Below are positions 18,419 through 24,918 of a DNA stretch of 44,958 nucleotides, piece after piece. Numbering within the stretch: position 1 is the stretch's first letter; each line of letters starts with the position of its first letter. A program made the position numbers and the translations under genes. Under the pieces are notes generated by a model. The model saw only the letters and a list, made by a program, of their open reading frames with translations. It ran no database searches and was not told where the DNA came from. The DNA is from a bacterium (GTDB taxonomy: Bacteria; Patescibacteriota; Minisyncoccia; UBA6257; JAGOQP01), in the NCBI GenBank assembly GCA_021780155.1, contig JAJXZH010000033.1:1-44958 (forward strand), in the 5' to 3' direction.

Positions 18419-18829
18419 TTATTTTCCTCTTTTAACGCCATATTTGCTTCTTTCCTGCTTTCTATTTTCAACTCCGGTAGCATCAAGACGTCCGCGAACA
18501 ATGTGATATCTAACTCCAGGCAAATCCTTAACTCTTCCGCCTCTTATCATAACCACTGAGTGCTCCTGCAAATTGTGTCCCTCTCCGGGAATATAAGCGG
18601 TAACTTCCATTCCATTGGTTAATCTGACACGAGCCACTTTTCTTAAAGCGGAGTTAGGTTTTTTGGGAGTAGTTGTAAAAACTTTAACACAAACACCTCT
18701 TTTAAAAGGAGATACTGAATTTTTAGGTCTATTTTTTACGGTATTAAAATAAAAACCAAGCGCCGGGGCTTTTGATTTTTTAGCTATAGCTTTCCTTCCT
18801 TTTTTAACTAATTGCGTTACTGTCGGCAT
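18419..18829 (-). CDS. rpsL: 30S ribosomal protein S12
   Basis: 136 residues. The universally conserved decoding-centre loops are present: [18 protein letters not shown] and [29 protein letters not shown]. The Lys following TTPK is the residue at which streptomycin-resistance changes occur elsewhere; here it is the sensitive form. It heads the rpsL-rpsG-fusA run. A small hairpin lies in its leader (see 18838-18853). Confidence 0.98.
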   Translation of the reverse strand: MPTVTQLVKKGRKAIAKKSKAPALGFYFNTVKNRPKNSVSPFKRGVCVKVFTTTPKKPNSALRKVARVRLTNGMEVTAYIPGEGHNLQEHSVVMIRGGRVKDLPGVRYHIVRGRLDATGVENRKQERSKYGVKRGK

Positions 18830-18837
18830 AATAAAAA

Positions 18838-18853
18838 TGTCCTTTTCCGGACA
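18838..18853 (-). promoter_or_regulatory. Leader hairpin overlapping the rpsL ribosome binding region
   Basis: On the minus strand TGTCC (18853-18849) pairs with GGACA (18842-18838), followed by TTTTT and the rpsL ATG nine bases later. The 3' arm contains AAGGA, the only Shine-Dalgarno-like sequence. It could be a weak terminator for the upstream M50 gene, or a fold that hides the rpsL ribosome binding site. Confidence 0.35.
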
Positions 18854-18916
18854 AAAGTAAATATAAACAAATGAGATTAAAAAGTCAAATACAAAGCCCC
18901 TGCCAACAACACATTT

Positions 18917-19531
18917 TTATACCAAGAGATTGTAAAACCAAAAAATAATCGGAGTGATTAATGAAAATCCGAAAAAAATAAAAATTATCAAAAACCAAAG
19001 TCCGTAGCGTTCCAAAACATACTGAAACTTAAACCATTTTGACGGCAACAAAGAAAATAATATTTTGGACCCATCCAGCGGAGGAATTGGAATAAGATTA
19101 AAAATCATAAGAGAAACATTCATCATTATCACAATCTGAAGAAAAATTGGATTGATAATAGGTTGAGTAAAAATAATTTGAGATTTTAAAATAAGAGCGG
19201 CAAAGATGGCAATTAAAAAATTACTCAATGGTCCGGCAAGGGCGATCAATCCGCTTCCGCTTTTTGGATTTTTCAAATTAAACGGATTATAGGGAACTGG
19301 TTTTGCCCAACCGATAACAAAAGCTCCTCCAGTGCTCAAATACAAAAGCAAGGGCAAAAGAATCGACCCAAAAGGATCCAGATGGTTGAGAGGATTTAGG
19401 TTCAATCTTTTGGCGTCTTTCGCGGTGTTGTCTCCAAGCAAATAAGCAACATAGCCGTGAGAAACCTCGTGAATCATTACGGATAAAATTAAAATGACAA
19501 GCTGAAAAATTATTAAAACCGCATCATTCAT
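18917..19531 (-). CDS. M50 family site-2 protease-like zinc metalloprotease (rhomboid-like short form)
   Basis: 204 residues with about six membrane segments. The zinc motif H21-E-V-S-H25 and the distal motif LIPIPPLDGSKI are both present, as in the short, PDZ-less S2P group (YwhC/FtsH-interacting type in other bacteria). A GWAKPVPYNPFNLKNP loop is typical of this subgroup. The substrate is unknown. It is the second M50 protease of the window; the RseP-like one at 6.8-7.9 kb has a PDZ domain and this one does not. It lies 12 bases after the next hypothetical gene, suggesting co-transcription. Confidence 0.9.
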   Translation of the reverse strand: MNDAVLIIFQLVILILSVMIHEVSHGYVAYLLGDNTAKDAKRLNLNPLNHLDPFGSILLPLLLYLSTGGAFVIGWAKPVPYNPFNLKNPKSGSGLIALAGPLSNFLIAIFAALILKSQIIFTQPIINPIFLQIVIMMNVSLMIFNLIPIPPLDGSKILFSLLPSKWFKFQYVLERYGLWFLIIFIFFGFSLITPIIFWFYNLLV

Positions 19532-19543
19532 ATTTTTAAATAT

Positions 19544-20764
19544 TTAATTATTGCCGATTAATTGGATGAGTTTATTTAAAGAATTATATTGAGCCGGAGA
19601 TGATATTTGATAATTTTGATTAAAGCCAAACAAGTATAGGCTAAAATTTTTGGGATTTAAAGCGTATCCTGAAATTTCCGGAGAAAAAGAATAGCTTATT
19701 TTATAAATTGTTCGATCGCTTTTTGAAATCCAGATATCAATAGCGTTTGAAAAGACCGATGCAAGCGGGCCACTGCTCTGGCCTACATTATCATAAAAAT
19801 ATTTTGTCGCTTGACCAATTCCATCTTGATTTAAAGTTATTAAATAATGATAGTAATTGCTTCCGTTTATCGTATCGGTTCCCTTAGAAATAATCGTTTT
19901 CACATTTGAATAGTTTAATATCAAATTAAAAAGCTGAGATAATTGATTTTGGGGAAAATTTCTTAAATCGTTAATTTCGGAAAAGATTCCATTGGGAATA
20001 AAATCAACGAGAGTATCCGGTGAAGAATCAACTTGAGCCCACCCCAAAGCAAGCTGACTTGCCAGTTGAGCGTCCTGAGGCGAAGTAGTTGCGATAGAAT
20101 TAATTTTAAAAAACCACGACTGAGGATTAAGAGAAAGAAAACTCACATCCCAAAATGGCGTTGAGCTGGAATCGGCGTTAAATCCGTCTTGAGCAAAAAT
20201 TTGAGAAGAAATTTTGGGATAATCTCCCGAGACATCAACCACTCCTTGAGAAGTTATCGTGTTTTTGTCGGAAAACAAATTAAAAATTTGAGAGTCGTTT
20301 GAATTTTTATCGGCCAAAACGTCGGCTTGAAAATAATAAGAAAAAGATTTTGCCGCCAATAAATTCCCCATTGCTTTTTTAACCACAACAGAAGGAATGG
20401 TCTCATAAAAATACAACCCGACCGAAACAATCAAGAATGCCCCAACCGCCGACGCCACAAAAATAATGAATCTTTTTTTGTAGGTGCTTAAAATTTCTCT
20501 GGCTGAAGATTCCTGTTCTTTAAATTCTTGAGAAATATCGTCGATTTTATTTATTTTTGGTCCTTTATAAATTTGTTGACCCTTCTTTGAATAATCTCTC
20601 AAAAAAGATTCCGGTATTTCCTGATGCAAAACCATCTCGTTTATCGCCCCTTCTATTTCTTGATAAGTAAACCCGGCGAATATTAAATCACTAATTAACT
20701 GCTCCCTTCCAACGCCTTGAGCAACGGAATTTTTAATTATGTCCACTATTTCTTTTTTTGACAC
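19544..20764 (-). CDS. Membrane-anchored protein with UBA-like N-terminus, function unknown
   Basis: 406 residues. The cytoplasmic N-terminus (about 1-45) reads VAQGVGREQLISDLIFAGFTYQEIEGAI, a three-helix UBA/CUE-like pattern. It is followed by a charged linker and one transmembrane helix at about 99-120. The outer part (about 125-406) is a mixed alpha/beta domain, rich in Ser, Asn and Gln, reminiscent of lipoprotein-like LppX/LolA folds but without a lipobox. Similar inside-outside layouts occur in Parcubacteria hypotheticals, as I recall. Neighbours are an M50 protease downstream (12 bases) and a small hypothetical upstream (one base), so the three probably form one operon. I do not assign a function. 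Confidence 0.6.
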   Translation of the reverse strand: MSKKEIVDIIKNSVAQGVGREQLISDLIFAGFTYQEIEGAINEMVLHQEIPESFLRDYSKKGQQIYKGPKINKIDDISQEFKEQESSAREILSTYKKRFIIFVASAVGAFLIVSVGLYFYETIPSVVVKKAMGNLLAAKSFSYYFQADVLADKNSNDSQIFNLFSDKNTITSQGVVDVSGDYPKISSQIFAQDGFNADSSSTPFWDVSFLSLNPQSWFFKINSIATTSPQDAQLASQLALGWAQVDSSPDTLVDFIPNGIFSEINDLRNFPQNQLSQLFNLILNYSNVKTIISKGTDTINGSNYYHYLITLNQDGIGQATKYFYDNVGQSSGPLASVFSNAIDIWISKSDRTIYKISYSFSPEISGYALNPKNFSLYLFGFNQNYQISSPAQYNSLNKLIQLIGNN

Positions 20765-20765
20765 T

Positions 20766-21029
20766 TTAAAGATTATTCCAAATTAATTTTTCCTGAATCC
20801 ATTGCTCCCTCTCTTTTTCGTCTTTAATAAATTTCGGTTTCAAATGCCAAAACCACGCATTATTTCCATTTTCTTTTTTAACAAACAAATCAACATCTCC
20901 AAGCATTATCCCTTCGGGTAGAATATTTTTCCACCCTCCGGATTCAAAATCTGCCAAATCGTCAATTTTCCCATCAAGTTTTTGTTTTTGAACTTCTTTT
21001 TGATTACTTATCTTTTCAAAATCGTTCAT
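20766..21029 (-). CDS. Small hypothetical protein
   Basis: 87 residues from the ATG at 21029; an upstream start at 21047 would lie inside the likely promoter. The N-terminus is Lys/Gln-rich and helical, and the C-terminal half has several Trp residues (AWFWHLKPKF, QWIQEKLIWNNL). No membrane segment, signal or known motif is visible. It is the first gene of the three-gene run ending in the M50 protease, and a good -10 sits so close to the ATG that the mRNA may be leaderless. Confidence 0.55.
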   Translation of the reverse strand: MNDFEKISNQKEVQKQKLDGKIDDLADFESGGWKNILPEGIMLGDVDLFVKKENGNNAWFWHLKPKFIKDEKEREQWIQEKLIWNNL

Positions 21030-21035
21030 ATTTTG

Positions 21036-21043
21036 ATTATAGC
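21036..21043 (-). promoter_or_regulatory. Extended -10 promoter giving a leaderless start
   Basis: On the minus strand TGCTATAAT ends seven bases before the ATG at 21029. The -35 is weak but the TGn extension is present. Transcription would begin at or next to the start codon. Confidence 0.5.
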
Positions 21044-21095
21044 ACAAAAGATGTCTTTAAAATATTCCACTCAAAGTATAAATATTACGCACTAC

Positions 21096-21133
21096 ATAAA
21101 AAGCCCCGCCTGCCGGCAGACAACACGGGGGCT
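21096..21133 (-). terminator. Hairpin terminator at the end of the repeat tract
   Basis: On the minus strand AGCCCC (21133-21128) pairs with GGGGCT (21107-21102), followed by TTTTT. The loop contains a second small palindrome, CTGCCGGCAG. The first 13 bases of the stem side belong to the 84-bp repeat. Confidence 0.6.
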
Positions 21134-21204
21134 CATCGTTCAATTCTCGGAGCCATAAAAATATACCGCCAAATGCGGTATATTTTTTTGTCGGGCTGCC
21201 GGGA
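21121..21204. repeat. 84-bp direct repeat, copy 1 (tRNA-Pro 3' end plus terminator)
   Basis: Identical to 21483-21566, offset 362 bases. Read on the minus strand it starts with the last 14 bases of tRNA-Pro. It then has the AT-rich terminator hairpin with stem ATATACCGC (21161-21169 with 21175-21183) and ends in a 36-base GC-richer tail. Here the tRNA body is missing: only the 3' end is present. Confidence 0.9.
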
Positions 21205-21220
21205 CGCTTTGCTATTTCAC
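21186..21220. repeat. 35-bp direct repeat, copy 1
   Basis: Identical to 21373-21407. It contains the CGGGCTGCCGGGA tRNA-end sequence followed by CGCTTTGCTATTTCAC, so it overlaps the end of the 84-bp repeat and extends past it. Confidence 0.85.
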
Positions 21221-21240
21221 GTCGTCGCTTCGCTCCTCCC

Positions 21241-21306
21241 AAGAAACCCTCGGTTTCTTGACGCTCTTTTAGAGCTTTTTCCTACACGGGAAACTACAAG
21301 TTTCCC
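21241..21306. repeat. Cluster of short perfect hairpins
   Basis: Two tight palindromes: AAGAAACC/GGTTTCTT (21241-21259, 3-base loop) and GGGAAACT/AGTTTCCC (21288-21306, 3-base loop). They lie between tRNA-end copies and code for nothing I can support. Confidence 0.75.
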
Positions 21307-21346
21307 GACCCCTTCCGATTTAACTCCCTTGAAACTCAACGAAATA

Positions 21347-21370
21347 AAAAATCGCCAACAAGCGATTTTT
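21347..21370. terminator. Bidirectional terminator-like hairpin of the middle repeat copy
   Basis: AAAAATCGC (21347-21355) pairs with GCGATTTTT (21362-21370) with a 6-base loop. It sits beside a tRNA 3'-end fragment just as the true tRNA terminator does, but its sequence differs. Confidence 0.6.
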
Positions 21371-21372
21371 TA

Positions 21373-21407
21373 TTTTGTCGGGCTGCCGGGACGCTTTGCT
21401 ATTTCAC
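21373..21407. repeat. 35-bp direct repeat, copy 2
   Basis: Second copy of the repeat at 21186-21220. It carries the third instance of the tRNA-Pro 3'-end sequence in this tract. Confidence 0.85.
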
Positions 21408-21428
21408 CTTTCGCCCCCGACCCCCACT

Positions 21429-21472
21429 TAAGAAACCTTCTGGTTTCTTACGTCGTCCCGACAAGTCGGGAC
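21429..21472. repeat. Pair of short perfect hairpins
   Basis: TAAGAAACC/GGTTTCTTA (21429-21450, 4-base loop) and GTCCCGAC/GTCGGGAC (21455-21472, 2-base gap). The first resembles the hairpin at 21241-21259. The second resembles the one at 37227-37244, suggesting a shared dispersed element. Confidence 0.75.
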
Positions 21473-21482
21473 TCCTATTTTC

Positions 21483-21566
21483 CAACACGGGGGCTCATCG
21501 TTCAATTCTCGGAGCCATAAAAATATACCGCCAAATGCGGTATATTTTTTTGTCGGGCTGCCGGGA
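21483..21566. repeat. 84-bp direct repeat, copy 2 (overlaps the true tRNA-Pro 3' end)
   Basis: Identical to 21121-21204. Its right end is the last 14 bases of the intact tRNA-Pro gene, so this copy is probably the parental one. Confidence 0.9.
21518..21552 (-). terminator. Terminator of tRNA-Pro (bidirectional hairpin)
   Basis: ATATACCGC (21523-21531) pairs with GCGGTATAT (21537-21545) with a 5-base loop, flanked by A and T runs on both sides. It begins one base after the tRNA discriminator. Confidence 0.75.
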
Positions 21567-21623
21567 ATTGAACCCGGGTCGCATCCACCCCAAGGATGTA
21601 TACTACCGTTATACTACAGCCCG
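21553..21623 (-). tRNA. tRNA-Pro (anticodon GGG)
   Basis: 71 bases on the minus strand fold into a full cloverleaf. The acceptor is CGGGCTG/CAGCCCG (7 bp) with U8 and discriminator A. The D arm has GG in its loop, with a stem partly of G-U pairs. The anticodon arm is CATCC/GGATG with loop TTGGGGT, so the anticodon is GGG. There is a 4-base variable loop, and the T arm is CCGGG/CCCGG with loop TTCAATT. C1-G72 with A73 are the known bacterial proline identity elements. CCA is not encoded and must be added. Downstream, its 3' end is copied twice more in a repeat tract. Confidence 0.95.
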
Positions 21624-21705
21624 ATGCTTATTAAAGGTATACCGATTATCAAAAAAATTCAATAAAAAAATCGCCCCGACTCTGGAGCAATTTTTATTAA
21701 AAAAT

Positions 21706-21894
21706 TTATTTTTCAGATTTACCCATTTTTTTTATACAAGTCGTGCATGCCAAAACTCTCTTGCCGTCTGTCAGCCGAGTTTTTTGCAAATTGGGATATT
21801 TTCTAAGCCAATTTACCGGATTATAATTTCCGCGAAGCTTTTTTCTGGTTCCCCCCATTTGAGAACCTTTTCCACAAATTTCACAAGTTTTCAT
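21706..21894 (-). CDS. rpmB: 50S ribosomal protein L28
   Basis: 62 residues, normal length. The start MKTCEICGKG and the segment TRKKLRGNYNPVNWLRKYPNLQ are L28-like. Two Cys pairs (C4/C7 and C50/C53) indicate the zinc-binding form of the protein. It stands alone between tRNA-Pro and ndk, with a possible structured leader upstream. Confidence 0.93.
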   Translation of the reverse strand: MKTCEICGKGSQMGGTRKKLRGNYNPVNWLRKYPNLQKTRLTDGKRVLACTTCIKKMGKSEK

Positions 21895-21929
21895 TTTATA
21901 AAGTTTATTTGTTTTTAATATTTTAATGA

Positions 21930-22016
21930 GCCCGCCGCAAGATTCATCCCGGCAAAATACCAGGTGGGTGGACTCAATCTTGACGCAAGCGCCATGATAC
22001 TATCGCCCTCCCATAA
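21930..22016 (-). ncRNA. Candidate structured leader RNA upstream of rpmB
   Basis: A GC-richer patch in an AT-rich gap of about 200 bases between ndk and rpmB. On the minus strand CAAGATT (21982-21976) pairs with AATCTTG (21944-21938). Inside it CCTGG (21964-21960) pairs with CCGGG (21952-21948), and before it GGCG-CTTG-CGTC (21993-21982) forms a tetraloop hairpin. Two of these stems need G-U pairs that exist only in the minus-strand RNA. It could be an autoregulatory leader for L28 or an independent small RNA. It matches no family that I recognise. Confidence 0.35.
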
Positions 22017-22095
22017 AAAAATGTTTGACCGAGAATCTTTTGGCAAGGCTCGATTAAACAATAGCAAAATAAATCAAAAAATCAAGCCGTTTGCG

Positions 22096-22566
22096 TTATC
22101 TTTCGTCCTCAACATAGATCTGATTAAAATCCACTTTTTTATAATCAAAAATCTCGTCTTGATTAAAAAATCTCCAAACTTCTTTTTCGGCGTTTTCAAC
22201 ACTATCCGAGGTATGAATTATATTTGCCTGTCTGGACATAGAAAAATCTCCCCTGATAGTCCCGGGAGGAGCTTGCCTGCTTTGGGTCGGACCGCACATT
22301 CCCCTTACTACACTTACCGCTTCCAGTCCCTCCAGCGCCATTGCTACGACGGGAAATTCTTTCATAAAAGATTTAAGCCCGGCAAAAAACGGCTTATCTT
22401 TGTGATGAGCATAGTGTTCATCAAGTAAAACATCACTCAACTGCATCATTTTAAGTCCGATTATTTTTAGTCCCTTTTGTTCAAACCGTTCAATTATTTT
22501 ACCAAGCAAATTTCTTTGCAAAGCATCCGGCTTTAAAAGCACGAGAGTTTTTTCTTTTGTCCCCAT
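22096..22566 (-). CDS. ndk: Nucleoside diphosphate kinase
   Basis: 156 residues, slightly longer than the usual 140. It balances NTP and dNTP pools by transferring phosphate through a histidine. The active-site segment reads NIIHTSDSVENAEKEVWRFF; the His is present, while the usual following Gly is Thr. PPGTIRGDFSMS and the start TLVLLKPDALQRNLLG are typical. The extra length is at the C-terminus (DYKKVDFNQIYVEDER). It follows aspS by 23 bases. Confidence 0.95.
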   Translation of the reverse strand: MGTKEKTLVLLKPDALQRNLLGKIIERFEQKGLKIIGLKMMQLSDVLLDEHYAHHKDKPFFAGLKSFMKEFPVVAMALEGLEAVSVVRGMCGPTQSRQAPPGTIRGDFSMSRQANIIHTSDSVENAEKEVWRFFNQDEIFDYKKVDFNQIYVEDER

Positions 22567-22589
22567 ATTTTTATTTATTGTTAAATTTT

Positions 22590-23993
22590 TTATTTTTTAT
22601 TTTTTTTAATTTCCAAATGAAGTTCATCCAGTTGTTTTTTTTCTAATTCACTTGGAGCGTTCATCATAAGATCTCGCGCATCGCCAGTTTTAGGAAATGC
22701 TATTACCTCTCTAATGTTTGGCTCGTTAGAAAGAAGCGTCACTAACCTATCCAACCCCCAAGCAATGCCCCCGTGAGGAGGAGCTCCGTAAGAAAACGCC
22801 TCAAGCATGTGCCCAAAATTATTCAAAATTCTCTCTTCGTTAAACCCCATAATTTCAAAAACTTTTTTCAAAGCTTCCGATTTGTGATTTCTAACACTGC
22901 CACCTCCTATTTCAAATCCGTTCAGCGCAATATCATATTGAGAAGTGAGAATTCCTTCTATATTTTTTTTCTCCATCAAATCATTTATAAATTCTTCTTT
23001 GGGAGCCGAAAAAGGATTGTGAGTGAATGTAAATCCACCATCATCGGTCTTTTCAAAAAACGGAAAATCAATAACCCAGCAAAATGCCAGTAAATTCGGG
23101 TCATTTTTATCTTCTCTTAGGTCGGGTCTGTCGGTTTTATATTTTTCCATCGCCTCTTTGTATGTCAGGCGCGGAAAAGGAATTTGTTGTATTTTTTTGC
23201 TTGGAGCGCAGACATGAACCAAATCAATTAATAATTTTTCATTTAACGCCATAACGTCCTCTCTTTTGACAAAACTCATCTCCAAATCAAGTTGAGTAAA
23301 CTCCGGCTGTCGGTCACCTCTGGTATCTTCATCTCTAAAACATCGAGCAATCTGAAAATATTTTTCGACTCCACCAACCATCAAAAGTTGCTTGTATTGT
23401 TGAGGAGATTGAGGTAAAGCAAAAAATTTACCGGGATAAAGCCGGGAAGGAACGACGTAATCCCTGGCCCCTTCGGGAGTGGACTTTGTCAATATTGGAG
23501 TTTCTATTTCCAAAAAGTTTTCTTTATCCAAAAAATCCCTTATAAATTTAACAACCTTGTGCCTCAAAGAAAGATTGGCGCTTAATCTCGGTCGCCTGAT
23601 ATCAAGATAGCGATATTTCATTCTTATTTCTTCGCCAATGTTTCTACCATCGGAATTTATTTCAAACGGAGGAGTCAGTGATTCATTCAAAACTTCAAGA
23701 TTTTTAACTTCAATTTCAAATTTTCCGGTATCTATATTTTTATTGATTAAATTTTCCGGACGTTCTTTGACAATTCCGGATATTTTTATTACCCATTCAT
23801 TTCTGATTTTTTGAGCTTGTTCATAAAGTTCCTTTCCGCTCCATGGTCCAAAAACCGCTTGACAAATACCGCTCCTATCGCGAAGGTCTATAAAAACTAT
23901 TTTCCCGTGGTCTCTACGATTATCAACCCATCCATATAAATCCACCGATTCACCGGTTTTGGAGATTATTTCTTTAATCCAAACTCTTTCCAT
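22590..23993 (-). CDS. aspS: Aspartyl-tRNA synthetase, compact form lacking the GAD insertion
   Basis: 467 residues against about 590 in most bacteria. The N-terminal OB-fold anticodon domain (VDLYGWVDNRRDHGKIVFIDLRD), motif 2 (CFRDEDTRGDRQPEFTQLD) and motif 3 (GIAWGLDRLVTLL) are intact, as is the closing FPKTGDARDLMMNAPS. The roughly 130-residue GAD domain usually inserted before the last catalytic segments is missing. The chain passes from TYKEAMEKYKTDRPDLRE straight to AFCWVIDFPFFE. Whether it also charges tRNA-Asn cannot be decided here. Confidence 0.95.
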   Translation of the reverse strand: MERVWIKEIISKTGESVDLYGWVDNRRDHGKIVFIDLRDRSGICQAVFGPWSGKELYEQAQKIRNEWVIKISGIVKERPENLINKNIDTGKFEIEVKNLEVLNESLTPPFEINSDGRNIGEEIRMKYRYLDIRRPRLSANLSLRHKVVKFIRDFLDKENFLEIETPILTKSTPEGARDYVVPSRLYPGKFFALPQSPQQYKQLLMVGGVEKYFQIARCFRDEDTRGDRQPEFTQLDLEMSFVKREDVMALNEKLLIDLVHVCAPSKKIQQIPFPRLTYKEAMEKYKTDRPDLREDKNDPNLLAFCWVIDFPFFEKTDDGGFTFTHNPFSAPKEEFINDLMEKKNIEGILTSQYDIALNGFEIGGGSVRNHKSEALKKVFEIMGFNEERILNNFGHMLEAFSYGAPPHGGIAWGLDRLVTLLSNEPNIREVIAFPKTGDARDLMMNAPSELEKKQLDELHLEIKKNKK

Positions 23994-24072
23994 ATAGAAT
24001 TAGGATATAAAAAAAAACAAAAAAACGCAACCAAGAAGAGTTTTGTCTTGCCGAAAGACGGTCAATAAAAAA

Positions 24073-24918
24073 TCATTTCAATCCGGAAACTTTGATTAAA
24101 TTATTTTGACGAAAAATTTTTATAATTCCGTTAATATCGGTTCTAAATATCTGCGCGCCTAAAGCGGAAATTCTACTTAAAGCATCTTTAGTGGGATGGC
24201 CATAAGAATTTTTTCCTACCTCAACCACGGCAATTTTAGGATTGACGGCACCGATAAAATCGGCCAAAGAGGAATATTTGGACCCATGATGAGGCACTTT
24301 TAAAATATCCGCCGAAACTGATTTGTCCAATATTTTTTGTTCGGTTTTGGAAGATATGTCGGCCGTAAAAAGAGAGCTTAGATTTCTACCTTCAAATTTA
24401 ATAACCATAGAATCGTCATTTATCGGGACTTTTGAATTAGAATCAATTTTTTGAGGCCAGATGATTTTAAAATTGTCTTGTTTGTAATAGACTTTATCGC
24501 CGGCAGACAAAACCACATATGGTATCTTATTTTCCAAAAGAGACGCTCTTAAATTCTTCCATAATTCGGTTTCAATTCCGTTATAAATTACTAAACCGAT
24601 ATCAAAGTTTTTTATAATTTGAAACATTCCTCCGGCATGATCGAGTTGACCATGAGAAATAAAAACGACGTCAATTCTTTTTTTATAAAAAGGAAGCAAT
24701 TTTTCAAGATTGTCCAAAATTTTAAAATTACTTCCGGTATCAATCAAAAACGAAGCACCACCGGTTTTAATCAATTCGCTATCTCCTTGTCCGACATCCA
24801 AAAAATAAATCTCGGCATCGTCATTAAACGAACTCGACAATATTATCCCCCAAGAAAAAATATTGGCAATCATCAAAAATAAAACCGCTGAAATATATTT
24901 TTTATACGATATATTCAT
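24073..24918 (-). CDS. ComEC-type metallo-beta-lactamase domain as a separate protein
   Basis: 281 residues. A signal/anchor helix (about 8-30) is followed by an MBL fold. Motifs include FLDVGQGDSELI, H89-GQL-D93-H94 (the ComEC variant of HxHxDH, with Gln at the middle His), VPHHGSKYSS and a late GHPTKDAL. In full-length ComEC/Rec2 this domain is fused to the C-terminus of the channel and is thought to degrade the non-transported strand during DNA uptake. Here it starts 17 bases inside the end of the channel gene, so the two are coupled. Its own membrane anchor would place it at the outer face. Confidence 0.9.
   Translation of the reverse strand: MNISYKKYISAVLFLMIANIFSWGIILSSSFNDDAEIYFLDVGQGDSELIKTGGASFLIDTGSNFKILDNLEKLLPFYKKRIDVVFISHGQLDHAGGMFQIIKNFDIGLVIYNGIETELWKNLRASLLENKIPYVVLSAGDKVYYKQDNFKIIWPQKIDSNSKVPINDDSMVIKFEGRNLSSLFTADISSKTEQKILDKSVSADILKVPHHGSKYSSLADFIGAVNPKIAVVEVGKNSYGHPTKDALSRISALGAQIFRTDINGIIKIFRQNNLIKVSGLK

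Noticed and set aside
21123-21156. Second tRNA fragment on the plus strand (GTTCAATTC with GGAGCCA end)
   Set aside because: It looks like a T loop followed by an acceptor end, but the T stem does not pair and no tRNA body precedes it.
21173-21918. Plus-strand ORFs of 115 and 127 codons
   Set aside because: They cross the repeats, the intact tRNA-Pro or rpmB on the other strand, and share the same repeat-derived start peptide.
21964-22428. Plus-strand ORF of 154 codons
   Set aside because: It is antisense to ndk, which has a complete active site.
24902-24918. ComEC as a frameshifted pseudogene
   Set aside because: Both parts have full motifs and starts, and the second carries its own membrane anchor.
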